In this document: in pieces, positions 24,786 through 36,300 of the stretch | Numbering within the stretch: the stretch's first letter is position 1 | Layout of the letters: every line of letters starts with the position of its first letter | Source: Nyssa sinensis | Lineage: Eukaryota; Streptophyta; Magnoliopsida; Cornales; Nyssaceae | Length of the DNA stretch: 64,000 bases | Assembly (NCBI GenBank): GCA_008638375.1 | Contig: CM018043.1 | Coordinates: forward strand, 52,960,947 to 53,024,946 | Reading direction: 5' to 3' | The notes under the pieces: generated by a model | Databases searched by the model: none | The model's input: the letters and a program-made list of their open reading frames with translations, nothing else | Told to the model about the DNA's origin: nothing | Made by a program: the position numbers and the translations under genes

Positions 24786-26492
24786 ATGGCTGCTGGACTC
24801 ACCAAAGGAAAGATGGTGACGGTACTGAGCATTGATGGAGGCGGCATTAGAGGCATTATTCCCGGCACCCTTCTTGGCCGTCTAGAATCATTGCTTCAGG
24901 TACTCCATCAACCATACCTTGTTTATCTATATATAGATATATAAAGTTTTGAAACCATTGTTGTATTCTGATTTTCTGTATATATATTGTTTGGTAGAAA
25001 CTGGATGGACCAAGTGCAAGAATTGCAGATTATTTTGATGTAATAGCTGGGACTAGCACAGGTGGGCTGGTTACCACCATGCTTACAGCTCCCAACAAGG
25101 ACAACCGCCCTATGTATGCTGCAAAGGACATCAACAGCTTCTACTTAGAGCATGGCCCCAAGATCTTCCCCCAGACCAGGTGATTACAATTTAGAAGCTA
25201 TAGTTTAGAATTGAAACTCCATAAAAAGTCATGTGTATATGTATATATATGTCAATGTGTATGTTCCCCTGATTGTAATCGATGGATGTTTCTTCGATTA
25301 CAGCCGCAACACCTTCATGGATAGGGTGTCAAGTTTGTTTGGCGCAGTCACAGGGCCAGAGTACGATGGGAAGTACTTAAGGTCATTAGTAAGGCAGATA
25401 TTAGGCGACATCACTATTAAACAGACTTTAACAGATGTGATCATACCAACTTTCGACATCAAGCACCTTCAACCCATAATTTTCTCCACCGATGATGTAC
25501 GATAACAACCATACAATTTTTCATATTTTGATTTTTTTTTCCCTACAATTTGCATTTGTAATGTCTTTAAATTTTGCACAGGGAAAGGCCAATGTATCCA
25601 AAAACGCACTATTATCTGATATCTGCATTAGCACCTCTGCCGCCCCCACCTTTCTCCCAGCACACTACTTCGAGACCAAAGATGCTGACGGAAAGACTCG
25701 CAGCTTTGATCTCATCGATGGCGGGGTTGCAGCTAATAATCCTGTGAGTAACTAATTTGAAAATTTAGCTAGCATTTTGATCACTCTGCAATTTATGTCC
25801 TTCCTTACTAAACAGATTTTGAACAAACAACTAACCAATGTTGACTAAATCCAGACTCTAATGGCCATAAGCCACATCTCCAAGGAAATTTTAATGGGCA
25901 ACTTTCAGTTCATTGATATTGAACCGATGGACAGCAAAAGGATGTTAGTCCTATCACTAGGCACTGGTGTAGCCAAGCGAGAGGAGAAGTACAGTGCAGC
26001 CACAGCCGCGAAATGGGGGTTGCTCAATTGGGTATATGACAATGGTGCCACACCATTGCTTGACATACATGGCGATGCAAGCTCCGATATGGTGGACATT
26101 CATGTTTCCACTCTCTTCCAAGCCCTCCATCGCGAGAAGAACTACCTCCGTATCCAGGTAACAAAAATCATTCATATTCATTCACATTAATTTTTGGTGT
26201 ATTTCATGTGTTTATCATGTTGATATAATTTCCTGTGATGGACGGACAGGATGACACATTGACCGGTGACGCATCATCGGTTGATATTGCAACAAGCGAG
26301 AATATGCAAAGGCTTGTACAGATTGGAGAGGAGTTATTAGAGAAGCCGGTGTCAAGAGTGAATTTGGAAACAGGGAGGTTTGAGGCAGTTGAGGGAGAGG
26401 GTACCAATGAAGAAGCTCTTAGCCGCTTCACTAACCTACTCTCGGAGGAAAGGAAGCACCGTCAGACCAGTGAAAATCCAATTGAAATTTGA
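24786..26492 (+). CDS. Patatin-like acyl hydrolase, gene 3, signal-peptide codons frameshifted
   Basis: The ancestral ATG (24,721) is followed by a one-base deletion relative to gene 2, so that frame ends after MQRTLS at TAA. The next in-frame ATG (24,786, [11 protein letters not shown]) precedes the whole catalytic domain and is the start chosen here. Exons 24786-24899, 24998-25179, 25304-25496, 25582-25743, 25855-26157 and 26250-26492 give 398 aa. DGGGIRG, GTSTGG (Ser58 in this numbering) and LIDGG (Asp209) are intact. Compared with gene 2 the product would lack the hydrophobic leader, so it should stay in the cytosol rather than enter the secretory route (inference). The C-terminus is two residues longer (ENPIEI). 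A poly(A) signal is at 26,578-26,583. It could instead be an incipient pseudogene if the first ATG is used. Confidence 0.85.
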
Positions 26493-26799
26493 TTATATGA
26501 AGGAATGATGTGTGCTTTTTAGGTTTGGAGTCGTATTTCAAAATATTTGTACCATTTTTCAAACAATAAGTAAAGATAATAAAGGTTGCAATTGTGTCTG
26601 AATTCTTTCTATCTATTTTCTTTTCTTCTTTCTCTGTTAAAATCTGACAGTTGCCAAAAATACCCTAGAGAATGGTCATCGTGTTTATAGATTCAACAAA
26701 TACATATTATTTACATTCTTGCTCTTCTTTTCGTTTTTTTTTTTACCAAAAGTTATCTGTTCTTGTATTTGTCACATATGCATCAAATAATTGTTGATA

Positions 26800-27302
26800 T
26801 ATTGGGATAAATCCCTAGAAGATGACCCTCCCAATGAGGAAGACTCGAACTCGAACCTCCCATCTTATACATTCATATCACATTTAACCTAGTCTTGTAC
26901 TGTAGCAAAAAGCAATGACAACATTGTATCAGTTAGGCCTGTCAACGGGTTAGGTTTGGACAAACTAGCTAAGATCCAAATCCGAACCCGGACCCGTCAA
27001 GCTTAAACAGGTCTAAACCTGGACCCGAACCAAATAAGACCCATCTCAGGTAGACTTGGACCTGGATCCGACAGATCCTGTATCTAACTCCAAAACCCAA
27101 CCGTTTACAAAAAAAAATAAAAATTGAGAGTCAAAATTTTTTATTTGGAATAGTCCAACTTGGCTTTATAAATAAAATGTTTTATTGACCCTAATTATAT
27201 TATTGTTTATTGAAATTATTTCATGTAATAGTCACTATTATTTGTATATTTCGTTCTTACGATCGAACATATAATGAACGGTAAAATAGCAATAATTATC
27301 AT
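26800..27302. repeat. SINE-like and hAT-end-like repeat, copy B
   Basis: Counterpart of 12,560-12,890, with the same inverted B-box-like gaactcgaacctccc and the aggcctgtcaacggg end motif. Shared by both copies, so it is older than the duplication. Confidence 0.45.
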
Positions 27303-28299
27303 CTAGAAATCTTTTGATTTTTGTCAAGAGTCTAAGCCTACAAAAAGTTAACTTACCCTCAAATATAATAAGAAATGAAATAAAAATGACATAGAATGAA
27401 AATGTCATAAAATGAAATAAAGATTACTCATCCAAAACAAAAAAATATTTATAATAGTTTTTAATGAAATTTTCATTCAATGAAATTGAGTATTAATAAG
27501 TAAATTCATAAAACAATTTCATAAAACGATCTTCAAAACATTTTCATAACACAAAATAGTGCTAGAAAGTTAAAGATGATAACTTCACTAAGACTCTCTC
27601 TCTCTCTCTCTCTCTCTCTCTAGCTTTTATGTATGTATCTATATATATAATAACTTTATTATAAGGTTAATACTCTAACTTCAATATTATATTAGAAAGA
27701 GAAAGAGAGAGAAAGAGAAGATTTGTTAATGATTTAACAAGTCGAGTCTTTCACAAATATTATCTGACGAATCTATATCCTGCCTATTTAATTAATTTTT
27801 AATAAATTGAATCAAATCTTGTTAACAAGTCCGAATCTGATATAAATGAATGCAAATCGGACCAGCCTGTTTGGCGGCCTAGTATCAGTTGATCCATGGC
27901 AACTCAGTGAAGCATCCAGTTAATTCATGCTTTCCGTAGGGCAATTCAATACAGCACCATTTTCATTAACCATTTTTAAAATAGAGTGACTTGAGAGATA
28001 ATATTTTACTCATATTTTCTATATAATTTCTTTTTAAAATTAAGAATTACTCCCCCAAAAAGTTTTTACTTTTTCAATAAAAAAACCCCTTTAAATTTTT
28101 ATAATTTCTTTTTGCCCCACCATCAGTGGCTAATTCAAGGATAATCTTTCTCAAGTCACAAGATACAACGAAAATAATTAAATCCAGTTAAACATACCAA
28201 TCCATGGCAATTGTACCCACACGGCGAACATTGTATCAGTTAACTTCGATCCCTAGGGCATCTAGCAGCCTATCTCAAAAAAATAAAGAAGTGCAGTAT
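27303..28299. other. About 1 kb present only in copy B
   Basis: Flanked by a 12-13-base near-repeat (tatcatctagaaa at about 27,297 and tatcatcaagaaa at about 28,298). Copy A has a single such site at about 13,078. This suggests a deletion in A between short repeats, or an insertion in B. It contains a CT microsatellite (about 27,595-27,622) and GA-rich sequence. No gene seen. Confidence 0.7.
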
Positions 28300-28691
28300 C
28301 ATCAAGAAAAGGCAAGCAAAAATCGATTTGTCTGTCTCGGAGGAAGCTTCTATTTGAGCTGATCTCAAACGAGTAAATTTGGTCCATATATGAAGTGTAT
28401 ACAGGCATATGCCTGCTGCCGCACAACTTCCACTCAAAACCAACATATAAGACATTTCTTGACGTACAACCTGATAAGAACAGCTATAAGAATTCTAAAT
28501 AATTACCCATTTTGGAAACACACCTCTGTATTTTATTAAATAGATTGATTGGAACACCCACCACACCAAAAAAAAAAAAAACTGGCAATCAAAACAAGAC
28601 AACCAGCAAGGTTACTCTGAAATTGATATTAGAAATTCAATCACAAGCACATAAAAACTTGCAAAATAATCCCCTTCAGTTCACCGAGCAA

Positions 28692-29705
28692 ATGGAGTCC
28701 TACAATGGAGCAAGAACAAATAGCTATTTGCAGAAAGCAAGGGAAACTGGTAGCAATACATCGGCGGTGAAGATAACAGAACTGCAAAAGACCAAGGAAG
28801 AACTCAAGAGAGCTAAAGATGATGCCATGCAGTCGTGGCTAGACTCCCGGCCTCTCATTGACGAGCTTGAAAAGTTGCAATCAAGCTTCGAAAGTGCAAA
28901 AAAACGATCTACCATGTCTACTAGTGTCATCTCAGAGCTTGAATCTCAGCTTGAAACCACCAACATGTCTATCAGAACCAAAAAAGAGGAAGAACTAAAG
29001 GACAGAACAATGATCAATGAAATAACTCAGGCTTTGGATCAAGAACGAGAAGAGATGGAACAGCTCAAGCAGGAAACAGAGGAAGAACGGGGAGCAAGAT
29101 CAAAACTAAAACAAGACCTACGGCTGAGGAGGCAGAAACTTCGGACATTGCAACTCATGCTTAGAGCAGTTCGGTTAGAATCGCAAGCTTTAAGTGCATC
29201 TGCAGAAGAAGCACTTCTCAACATCAATCGTTCAGAGAAGGACAATATCACAGTCCAACTCACTCAGGAAGAGTACTATGCATTGACAAGAAGAGCTAAG
29301 GAAGAGTCTTCACTCGCAGATTGGCGAGTTTCAGTGTCAGCGGAACAAAGAGTTGTGGCCAAGGCAAGCAGAGACTCGGCTTGGAGAAGATTGGAAGAAG
29401 AGTATTCTGACAACAAATTAAGGAAAAGGAAAATGAAAGACGAAATACCCCAAGATGGAAATACTATGATAGAAGCAGAAGAACAAGATTCAAGGACTAG
29501 GGTGGGAGCCCAAGTCAACAATAGACCAACTGTTTTTCCTAAAGCTCGAGCTAAATTGATAGCAGAGTCTAGCCAAGTGAATACCAGGCCACAATCGAGA
29601 AGATCAAGTAACAAAAATAAAAAATTTGCCAAGAAAAAGAAACCATCCATTCTTGTTCAAATCAGAACCTTTTTTGTACAAAAGATAAAAAGATGGTTTG
29701 GATGA
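28692..29705 (+). CDS. WEB/PMI2-family-like coiled-coil protein, copy B
   Basis: A single open frame of 337 aa from MESYNGART, the counterpart of 13,468-14,484. It has the same coiled-coil and DUF827-like motifs (LTQEEYYALTRRAKEES, SVSAEQRVVAKASRDSAWRR). By eye about 11 amino acids and one single-residue indel differ from copy A, for example TL for KK after RRQKLR and W for L in DSAWRR. Copy B has the residues that look more family-like (SAWRRLEEEY). The gene is convergent with CYP40, whose stop lies about 690 bases downstream on the other strand. A poly(A) signal is at 29,749-29,754. The same caution about a missing N-terminal region applies. Confidence 0.72.
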   Translation: MESYNGARTNSYLQKARETGSNTSAVKITELQKTKEELKRAKDDAMQSWLDSRPLIDELEKLQSSFESAKKRSTMSTSVISELESQLETTNMSIRTKKEEELKDRTMINEITQALDQEREEMEQLKQETEEERGARSKLKQDLRLRRQKLRTLQLMLRAVRLESQALSASAEEALLNINRSEKDNITVQLTQEEYYALTRRAKEESSLADWRVSVSAEQRVVAKASRDSAWRRLEEEYSDNKLRKRKMKDEIPQDGNTMIEAEEQDSRTRVGAQVNNRPTVFPKARAKLIAESSQVNTRPQSRRSSNKNKKFAKKKKPSILVQIRTFFVQKIKRWFG

Positions 29706-30396
29706 TTTCAGAAGTATTCCATGAAATAGGCTCCTTGTTTCAATCTGCAATAAAGTGCTACAACCCTAGCTTGACCCAACAAAAGAAATAAAATTCACAA
29801 CAAAATTTGGTTTAAGCTTTGAGTTTCTCATGTTCGTTCTCCCAAAAAGATCTGGAAGCTTCCTATTGCTCTCCAGCAAAGCCTGTAAGAAAAACAAACT
29901 GAAATACAAAAGGGAAGAGGGTGGGGGGTGGGGGGGATGCATCAGATAAAAGCAGACAAAATTAAGTGCTGATATCGACCCAAAGTTTTTGTATACTAAA
30001 AATTGGCTTGCTCAACTCATAGCAACCAGGGAAATCAATGGAGTTAAGAGCATTATAATCTCAAAAAAATTAAGCCTAAAGCATAGGAAGAACTCTATTT
30101 TCCATGACTAGTTGTGGCACACGAGAATCTAACATTGAATAACGGGATCAAGAAGCAATGTGGGACTCAATCTCAGTACCTCATGCTTCCTAAGCCAATC
30201 TAACTTTGCATACGGAAAAGCCTGAACCAATGACTATATATATAACCTAGCATGCACACTTGAAGGTTGAAAATCAGCCAATTCATACAACAAGCAGCCC
30301 ACATTAGTTAGAGGAATGGTAACCAATATCAATTTCTAATAAGAATAAAGCAAAGCCATCAAAAGGCATCCAACATACCATGTGCCTGCCTGTGCC

Positions 30397-33300
30397 CTAC
30401 TGAAACATTCTTGAGCAAGCCGCCTTCTCCAGATCACGTCTATCAGCAATCTGCAGCCATACTTAATTTTCGGTCGCACTCAAAAAGGTAAATGATAAAA
30501 GACATATGAATGTCACATGAAATAATGATGTCAAGTTAAAGTCACTGGCCTTCTTCTTTGCAGCAGCAAGCTCTTTCTTTATACTACCTGAAAATTAAAA
30601 GGGAAAAAAAAGAAGAGAAAGGCAAGCACTTGATTATTCATAACTATACAGAAATATGTGAACAGTTGCTCACATCACACCCCGCAATCTACATATGGAG
30701 TGAAATAATTTTGATCACTATTGTAGGCAATCCAGAACATCAAATGTCAGCCCTAACACTCCAAAGAATAGGTAGCTAGTGGACCACTGAAGCAACTTGC
30801 CAAGCTTCAACCAGTCCATTTAAACCAACTAGCTCCTAAGTCCTAAATATAGTTGACCCTCTAATAACTAATATTTATTAATTAATCTAGAATGAGATAG
30901 TTTCTTGTGGGAATAATTCTCATTAATAGTAACATAGGTACAGATCTGTATAAATAGATGTGCAGCAAAGAAATGGAAGGAAAGAACGAAAGATGCTAAC
31001 TTCTAGGGAAACTAAATATTCTAGGATATTCACACATTTACAGCCTTCCTCTTGGAAAAATAGGAAAGTTGACTAAACAGTTTTGAAACTTTCCAACACT
31101 CCCCCTCAAGCTGGCTTAAAAATATCTTCCATGGCCAGCTTGGTAATGAAGTTTTCAAACTGTTTCTTCGGCAGTCCTTTTGTCAGTATGTCTGCTACTT
31201 GTTCAGTTGTCGAGATATATGGCAAACAGATTACTCCCTCATCTATTTTCTCCTTGATAAAATGCTTGTCTACCTCCACATGTTTCGTTCTATCATGAAG
31301 AACTGGATTGTGAGCAATAGCTATTGCAGCTTTATTGTCACAATACAGTTTCATAGGTAGTGAATGAGTAACCTTTAATTCTTCCAGCAACCTTTTGATC
31401 CAGAGTGATGTCAGGGCGTGTATGAGAGAGGTAAAGAAGTTTCCCTACCAATCTTTGGTAATGCTCTCTGTTGATCACCTCTTCAGCTTTAGCTGGTTGG
31501 AGTTTTATGCTCGGCTCTATAGGTGTTTCTGCAGCTTTGCACCCTAGCAGACCTGTTTCTCCAAGTAAATCAAGCACATACTTGTGCTAGGAAACAAAAA
31601 TACCTTTCTTTGACCTTGCAAATTCCATACCAAGAAAATACTTTAAATTGCCTAAGTCTTTGATTTCAAATTCCTGAGCAAGGATCTTCTTTAACCTCTC
31701 TAGCTCATTGCTATCATCACCTGTCAGAATTATATCATCAACATAGACAATAAGGTTGGCCATTTTACCTTCACTCGTATGTCTATAAAACATAGTATGA
31801 TCGGCTTGACCTTGGCTGTAGCCGTGACTCTTTATTACCTTCCCAAAGCGTTCAAACCAAGCTCTGAGAGATTGTTTGAGTCCATACAATGATTTCCTCA
31901 ATCTGCAAACCTTGCCTTTGCCACCTTTCCCTTCAAATCCTGGTGGTAGATCCATAAAGACTTCCTCCTCTAAGTCTCCATTTAAGAAGGCATTCTTCAC
32001 ATCTAATTGATATAAGGGCCAGTTAGAGTGAGTTGCTAGAGCGAGTAACACACGGATTAAGTTCATCTTGACTACAGGAGCAAAGGTTTCCTGATAGTCA
32101 ATTCCATATGTTTGAGTGAACCCCTTCGCCACAAGTCTTGCTTTGTACCTTTCTATACTCCCATCAGCCTTGAATTTTACTGTAAATACCCATTTACAGC
32201 CAACAGTCTTCTTCCCCTCCGGAAGGTCACCAATTTCCCAGGTGCCATTAGCAATTAGTGCATCCATCTCTTCTTGAACAGTCAATATCCATTCTGAGTG
32301 ATCCAGTGCTTCCTGAATGGTTCTTGGAATAAACAGATGAGAAACATTTGAAGTAAAGGCCTTATGAGTATCGGAGAGCCTATGATAGGATAGATGGTTG
32401 GAAATAGGATGTGTGGTACAGGTTCTAACTCCTTTCCTAAGGGCAATGGGTAGGTCAAGATCAGAAGAATTATCAGATGAGGGATCTGGAGAATAAGAAG
32501 TACCTGGAGTATGTGAAGGAGGACCAACTTGTGCAAGTGATGATGATTGGCCTTGCTCTGGATTTGAAGAAAGAGCTCTATTATTCTGATGATTTCTTCT
32601 TCTAGTATAAACACAAAGCTCAAATGAGGGAATATTTGATAGTACTTCTCCCCCTGTTTGTGAATCAGGTATGCCTTGTATAGGTAGACTAGGATTTCCA
32701 TTATTTTCGTCAGTTAAGGTACCAGTTTCCTGACCCTTTAAAGAGTGGATGTCAATGTCAATGTCAATGTCAATGTCAATGTCAATGTCAAGAAAAACAT
32801 TTGGAAGAGGCTTAGAGGTTTGCCAGAACTCATCTTCAATTTCCTTTTTCTCCCCCTGAAGATAGTTATGGCCAAAAAAGGGCTGGTTTTCAATAAAAAC
32901 AACATCCATACTGATATGAATTTTTTTGGTCAGAGGATTAAAACATTTGTACCCCTTTTTATTAGAAGCATAGCCAAGGAAAACACATCTTTCTGCCCTA
33001 GGATCAAGCTTGGATCGAAGACTGGTTGGTATATGAACAAAAACAGCGCATCCAAACACCTTAGTAGCAGATCTGATGTTATCCGACAAATAGGAAACAC
33101 TTTTTTTAGGCAATCTAAGGGAGTGATGTATTTTAAAACTCGAGTAGGCATCCTATTAATTAAATAACATGCAGTTAAAATAGCATCACCCCATAAATAT
33201 TTAAGAACTTGCATTAAAAATATTAGGGCACGTGCAACCTCCAAGAAGTGGCGATTTTTTCTCTCAGCGATGCCATTTTGTTGTGGGGTGTCACGACAAG

Positions 33301-36300
33301 TAAATTGATGTTGAATACCCTTTGTTGAAAGAAAGGTTCCTAAACATTTGTTAAAATATTCAGTACCATTATCGGTTCTAAGTATACTGATTTTTGTTTA
33401 GAACTGGCTTTCAACCATATTATAAAAATCCTGAAAAATTTTTGCAACTTCAAATTTGTCACTCAACAAGTACACCCAAAACAAACGTGTATGATCATCA
33501 ATAAATGTAACATACCATTTCTTACCAGAACTAGTAGTGATTTTTGAGGGACCCCAAACATCGCTATGAATTAAATAAAAAGGTTTGGAAGAATGATAAG
33601 CTTTTGATTGATAGGTGCTTCGGTGACTTTTGGATATGTGACAACCATCACACTGAAGAGAATTGCAATCCAGATTTTTAAATAAGCTAGGAAACAAATG
33701 TCTTAAATAGAGAAAACTAGGATGTCCTAGTCTAAGATGCCAAAGCATTATTTGTTCACGTACAGAAACAGAACTAGTACTACTACTCAAACCCTGAGCT
33801 TGTTTATTGTTGAATAAAGTCTCATCGAAGTAGTAGAGTCCATCAATCATCCTAGCACTGCCAATCATCCTCCCCGAGTGTTGGTCCTGAAATTCACAAT
33901 GGGAATCAAAGAAAATGACACGACAATTAGAATCCCGTGAGAGTTTACTAACAGACAGCAGGTTACAAGCAAGTTTAGGGACGTGAAGGACAGATTTGAG
34001 TTCTATTTTTTCAGAGATTTGGACAAAACCTGTTCCAGCAATAGATGAAAAACTTCCATCTGCAATTCTAATCTTTTTATTACCAGAACAAGGAGAATAA
34101 GATTGAAAAAATTGTGAGATACTAGTCATATGATCAAATGCACCAGAATCAATGATCCATGGTGCAAGATTTAAGCAACAGGAGTATGCACTAGAGTCAT
34201 CACCTGTTTGAGCCAATGAACCAGTAGGAAGACCAGAGGCAGAAGTAGATTTCAACAGTTGAATAAGATGATCCACCTGCTCAGCACTTAGGAAATTAGC
34301 TTCATTGGCTTTAGGGACTACATGGTTGCTGCCAGAGGGTCCAGATTTGTTGCTCTTCCAGTTTGCTGGCTTTCCATGGAGTTTCCAGCAAATTTCTCGA
34401 GTGTGGCGTGGCTTATTGCAGTAGTCACACCATACTCGAGGCTTATCTTCCAACCTCCTTTGATTAGAGTAAGGCCGCTATGCAGAAATATTGGCAGTAG
34501 CCAAATCTTTGTTACCAGCAGCATGAAGAGTAGGATTATTGGCAGCAACTAGAGCAGACTTTTCCACAGTCTCATCCTCCTTTTTCTTCATCATCACACT
34601 CCTTCGACAATCTTCTTGTCATATTTCAGAAAATACTTCCCCGAGTGGGGGCAGAGGCTGTCTCCCTAGGATTCTTCCCCTTACTTCATCAAACTCATCA
34701 TTAAGTCCAGCCAAGAATTTAAAAATTCTTGCATTCTCCACCATTTTCTTATTGTGATTACAATCAGCAGGATTTTTCCATTCATAATCATTGAATAAAT
34801 CCAAATCTTGCCATAGGCCCTTAAGAACATTGAAATACCTTGTTACACTGGCGTCTCCTTGATAAGTGTTGCTGGTCTTCTACTGCAGTTCATAAATCTG
34901 AGAGAAATTCCCAAGGTCAAAGTACATTTGACTCACATTGTCCCAGAGTTCCTTTGCAGTAGAATAGCACATGTAATTAGCACTAATCTCTTCATCCATA
35001 GCATTCACGAGCCATGCCATCACCATGGAATTTTCAACATCCCAAATAACATAAGATGGGTCTGTCTTCTTGGGCTCCTTAGCTTCACCAGTCAAGTTCC
35101 CTATCTTCCCTCTTCCATGAATATACATTCTGACAGATTGTGACCACCGCAGGAAGTTGGCCTCATTTAATCGTATATTGGTAATTTGGATAGAGTAAGT
35201 TTCAGAATGGGTAGATCTAGGTTCAGGTTTGGTTTCAAGTTTAGCAGTGTTTGGAGTTTTAGCCATGGCTACAGCAACAAAAGAGAAGGACAGAGTTGAA
35301 CAAGGAAGAAAACCCTATAGAGATTAGGGTCAAATGAGAGCCGCCAAGGGAAACTAGGGTTTACACAAGGCCAAGAGCCGAACCTAGCTCTGATACCATC
35401 TAGAATGAGATAGCTTCTTGTGGGAATAATTCTCATTAATCGTAACATAGGTACAGATCTGTATAAATAGATGTGCAGCAGAGAAATAGAAGGAAAGAAC
35501 GAAAGATGCTAACTTCTAAGGAAATTAAATATTCTAGGATATTCACACATTTACAGTCAAGATCCTTTTAAAAAAATAAGAAAGTTGACTAAACAGTTTT
35601 GAAACTTTCCAACAATTTATAATTTTTTATGAACTTCGTGTCATTGGGAATAATTAATGATTCTATTACTAAATAATTTATGATTCTTTGAAAAATCCAT
35701 TTACAGTATTATTTATTAGAATAGAAAAATATGTTCGAATGTAGTATATAAAAATTATTACTAACATTAAGTTTTTGATAATAAAAAAAAATGAGTAAGT
35801 TTTTTTATAATTCAAATTAGTTATGATATATAATTTCTCAAGAAAAAAAATCATCACCTTTGCAAATAAGCCTGCATGTATTAATATTATGTTAAAAATA
35901 GTATATTTTGTAAGAAAAAAAATCATTAATTAAAATTATAGTGAAATTTAATAATTAATATCTTTATTACAGTAAATGACAATTTTTGATCTTTCAAAAT
36001 TATTAATTATTAAAGTCAATTGCACTAATCTTATTGCTTTTATGACAAGAAGATATAGAAATGTAGTCATTTACCATCATTTGGCTCCAACTCCAATGCC
36101 TTGTTGAAACTTTCAACAGCAGCATCTATGTCATTAAGTGCCATGTATGCCTAATAAATTGGAAGAAATAAAATTGTCATATTATTTATAAAAAAAAAAA
36201 AAACTTCTAAGAAAATTTCAAAATAGATAAAAGAAATTTCCATCTAGATACAGAAGGTGAGACAATGAGTATTTTCTTGTGCTCTGACAAGTATATGGGC

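Larger units (their letters stand above)
30887..35614 (-). mobile_element. Copia-1: LTR retrotransposon in CYP40 intron 6, decayed
   Basis: Bounded by LTRs at 30,887-31,098 and 35,400-35,614, oriented on the minus strand (TGTTGGAAAG...). Next to the 5' LTR is a primer-binding site tggtatcagagc (initiator tRNA-Met), and next to the 3' LTR the polypurine tract gagggggag. Order: gag (35,266-34,460, several frameshifts), CCHC knuckle [14 protein letters not shown], protease [12 protein letters not shown], integrase (about 33,700-32,950), RT with YVDDIILTG, then RNase H. The RNase H region lacks an internal block: [10 protein letters not shown] jumps to unrelated residues before LYCDNKAA. Integrase-before-RT order makes it Copia. 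The LTRs differ at well over ten sites, so it is not very recent. Copy A shows the empty site (attaattaataattttt at about 16,515), with a roughly 5-base target duplication. Confidence 0.93.
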
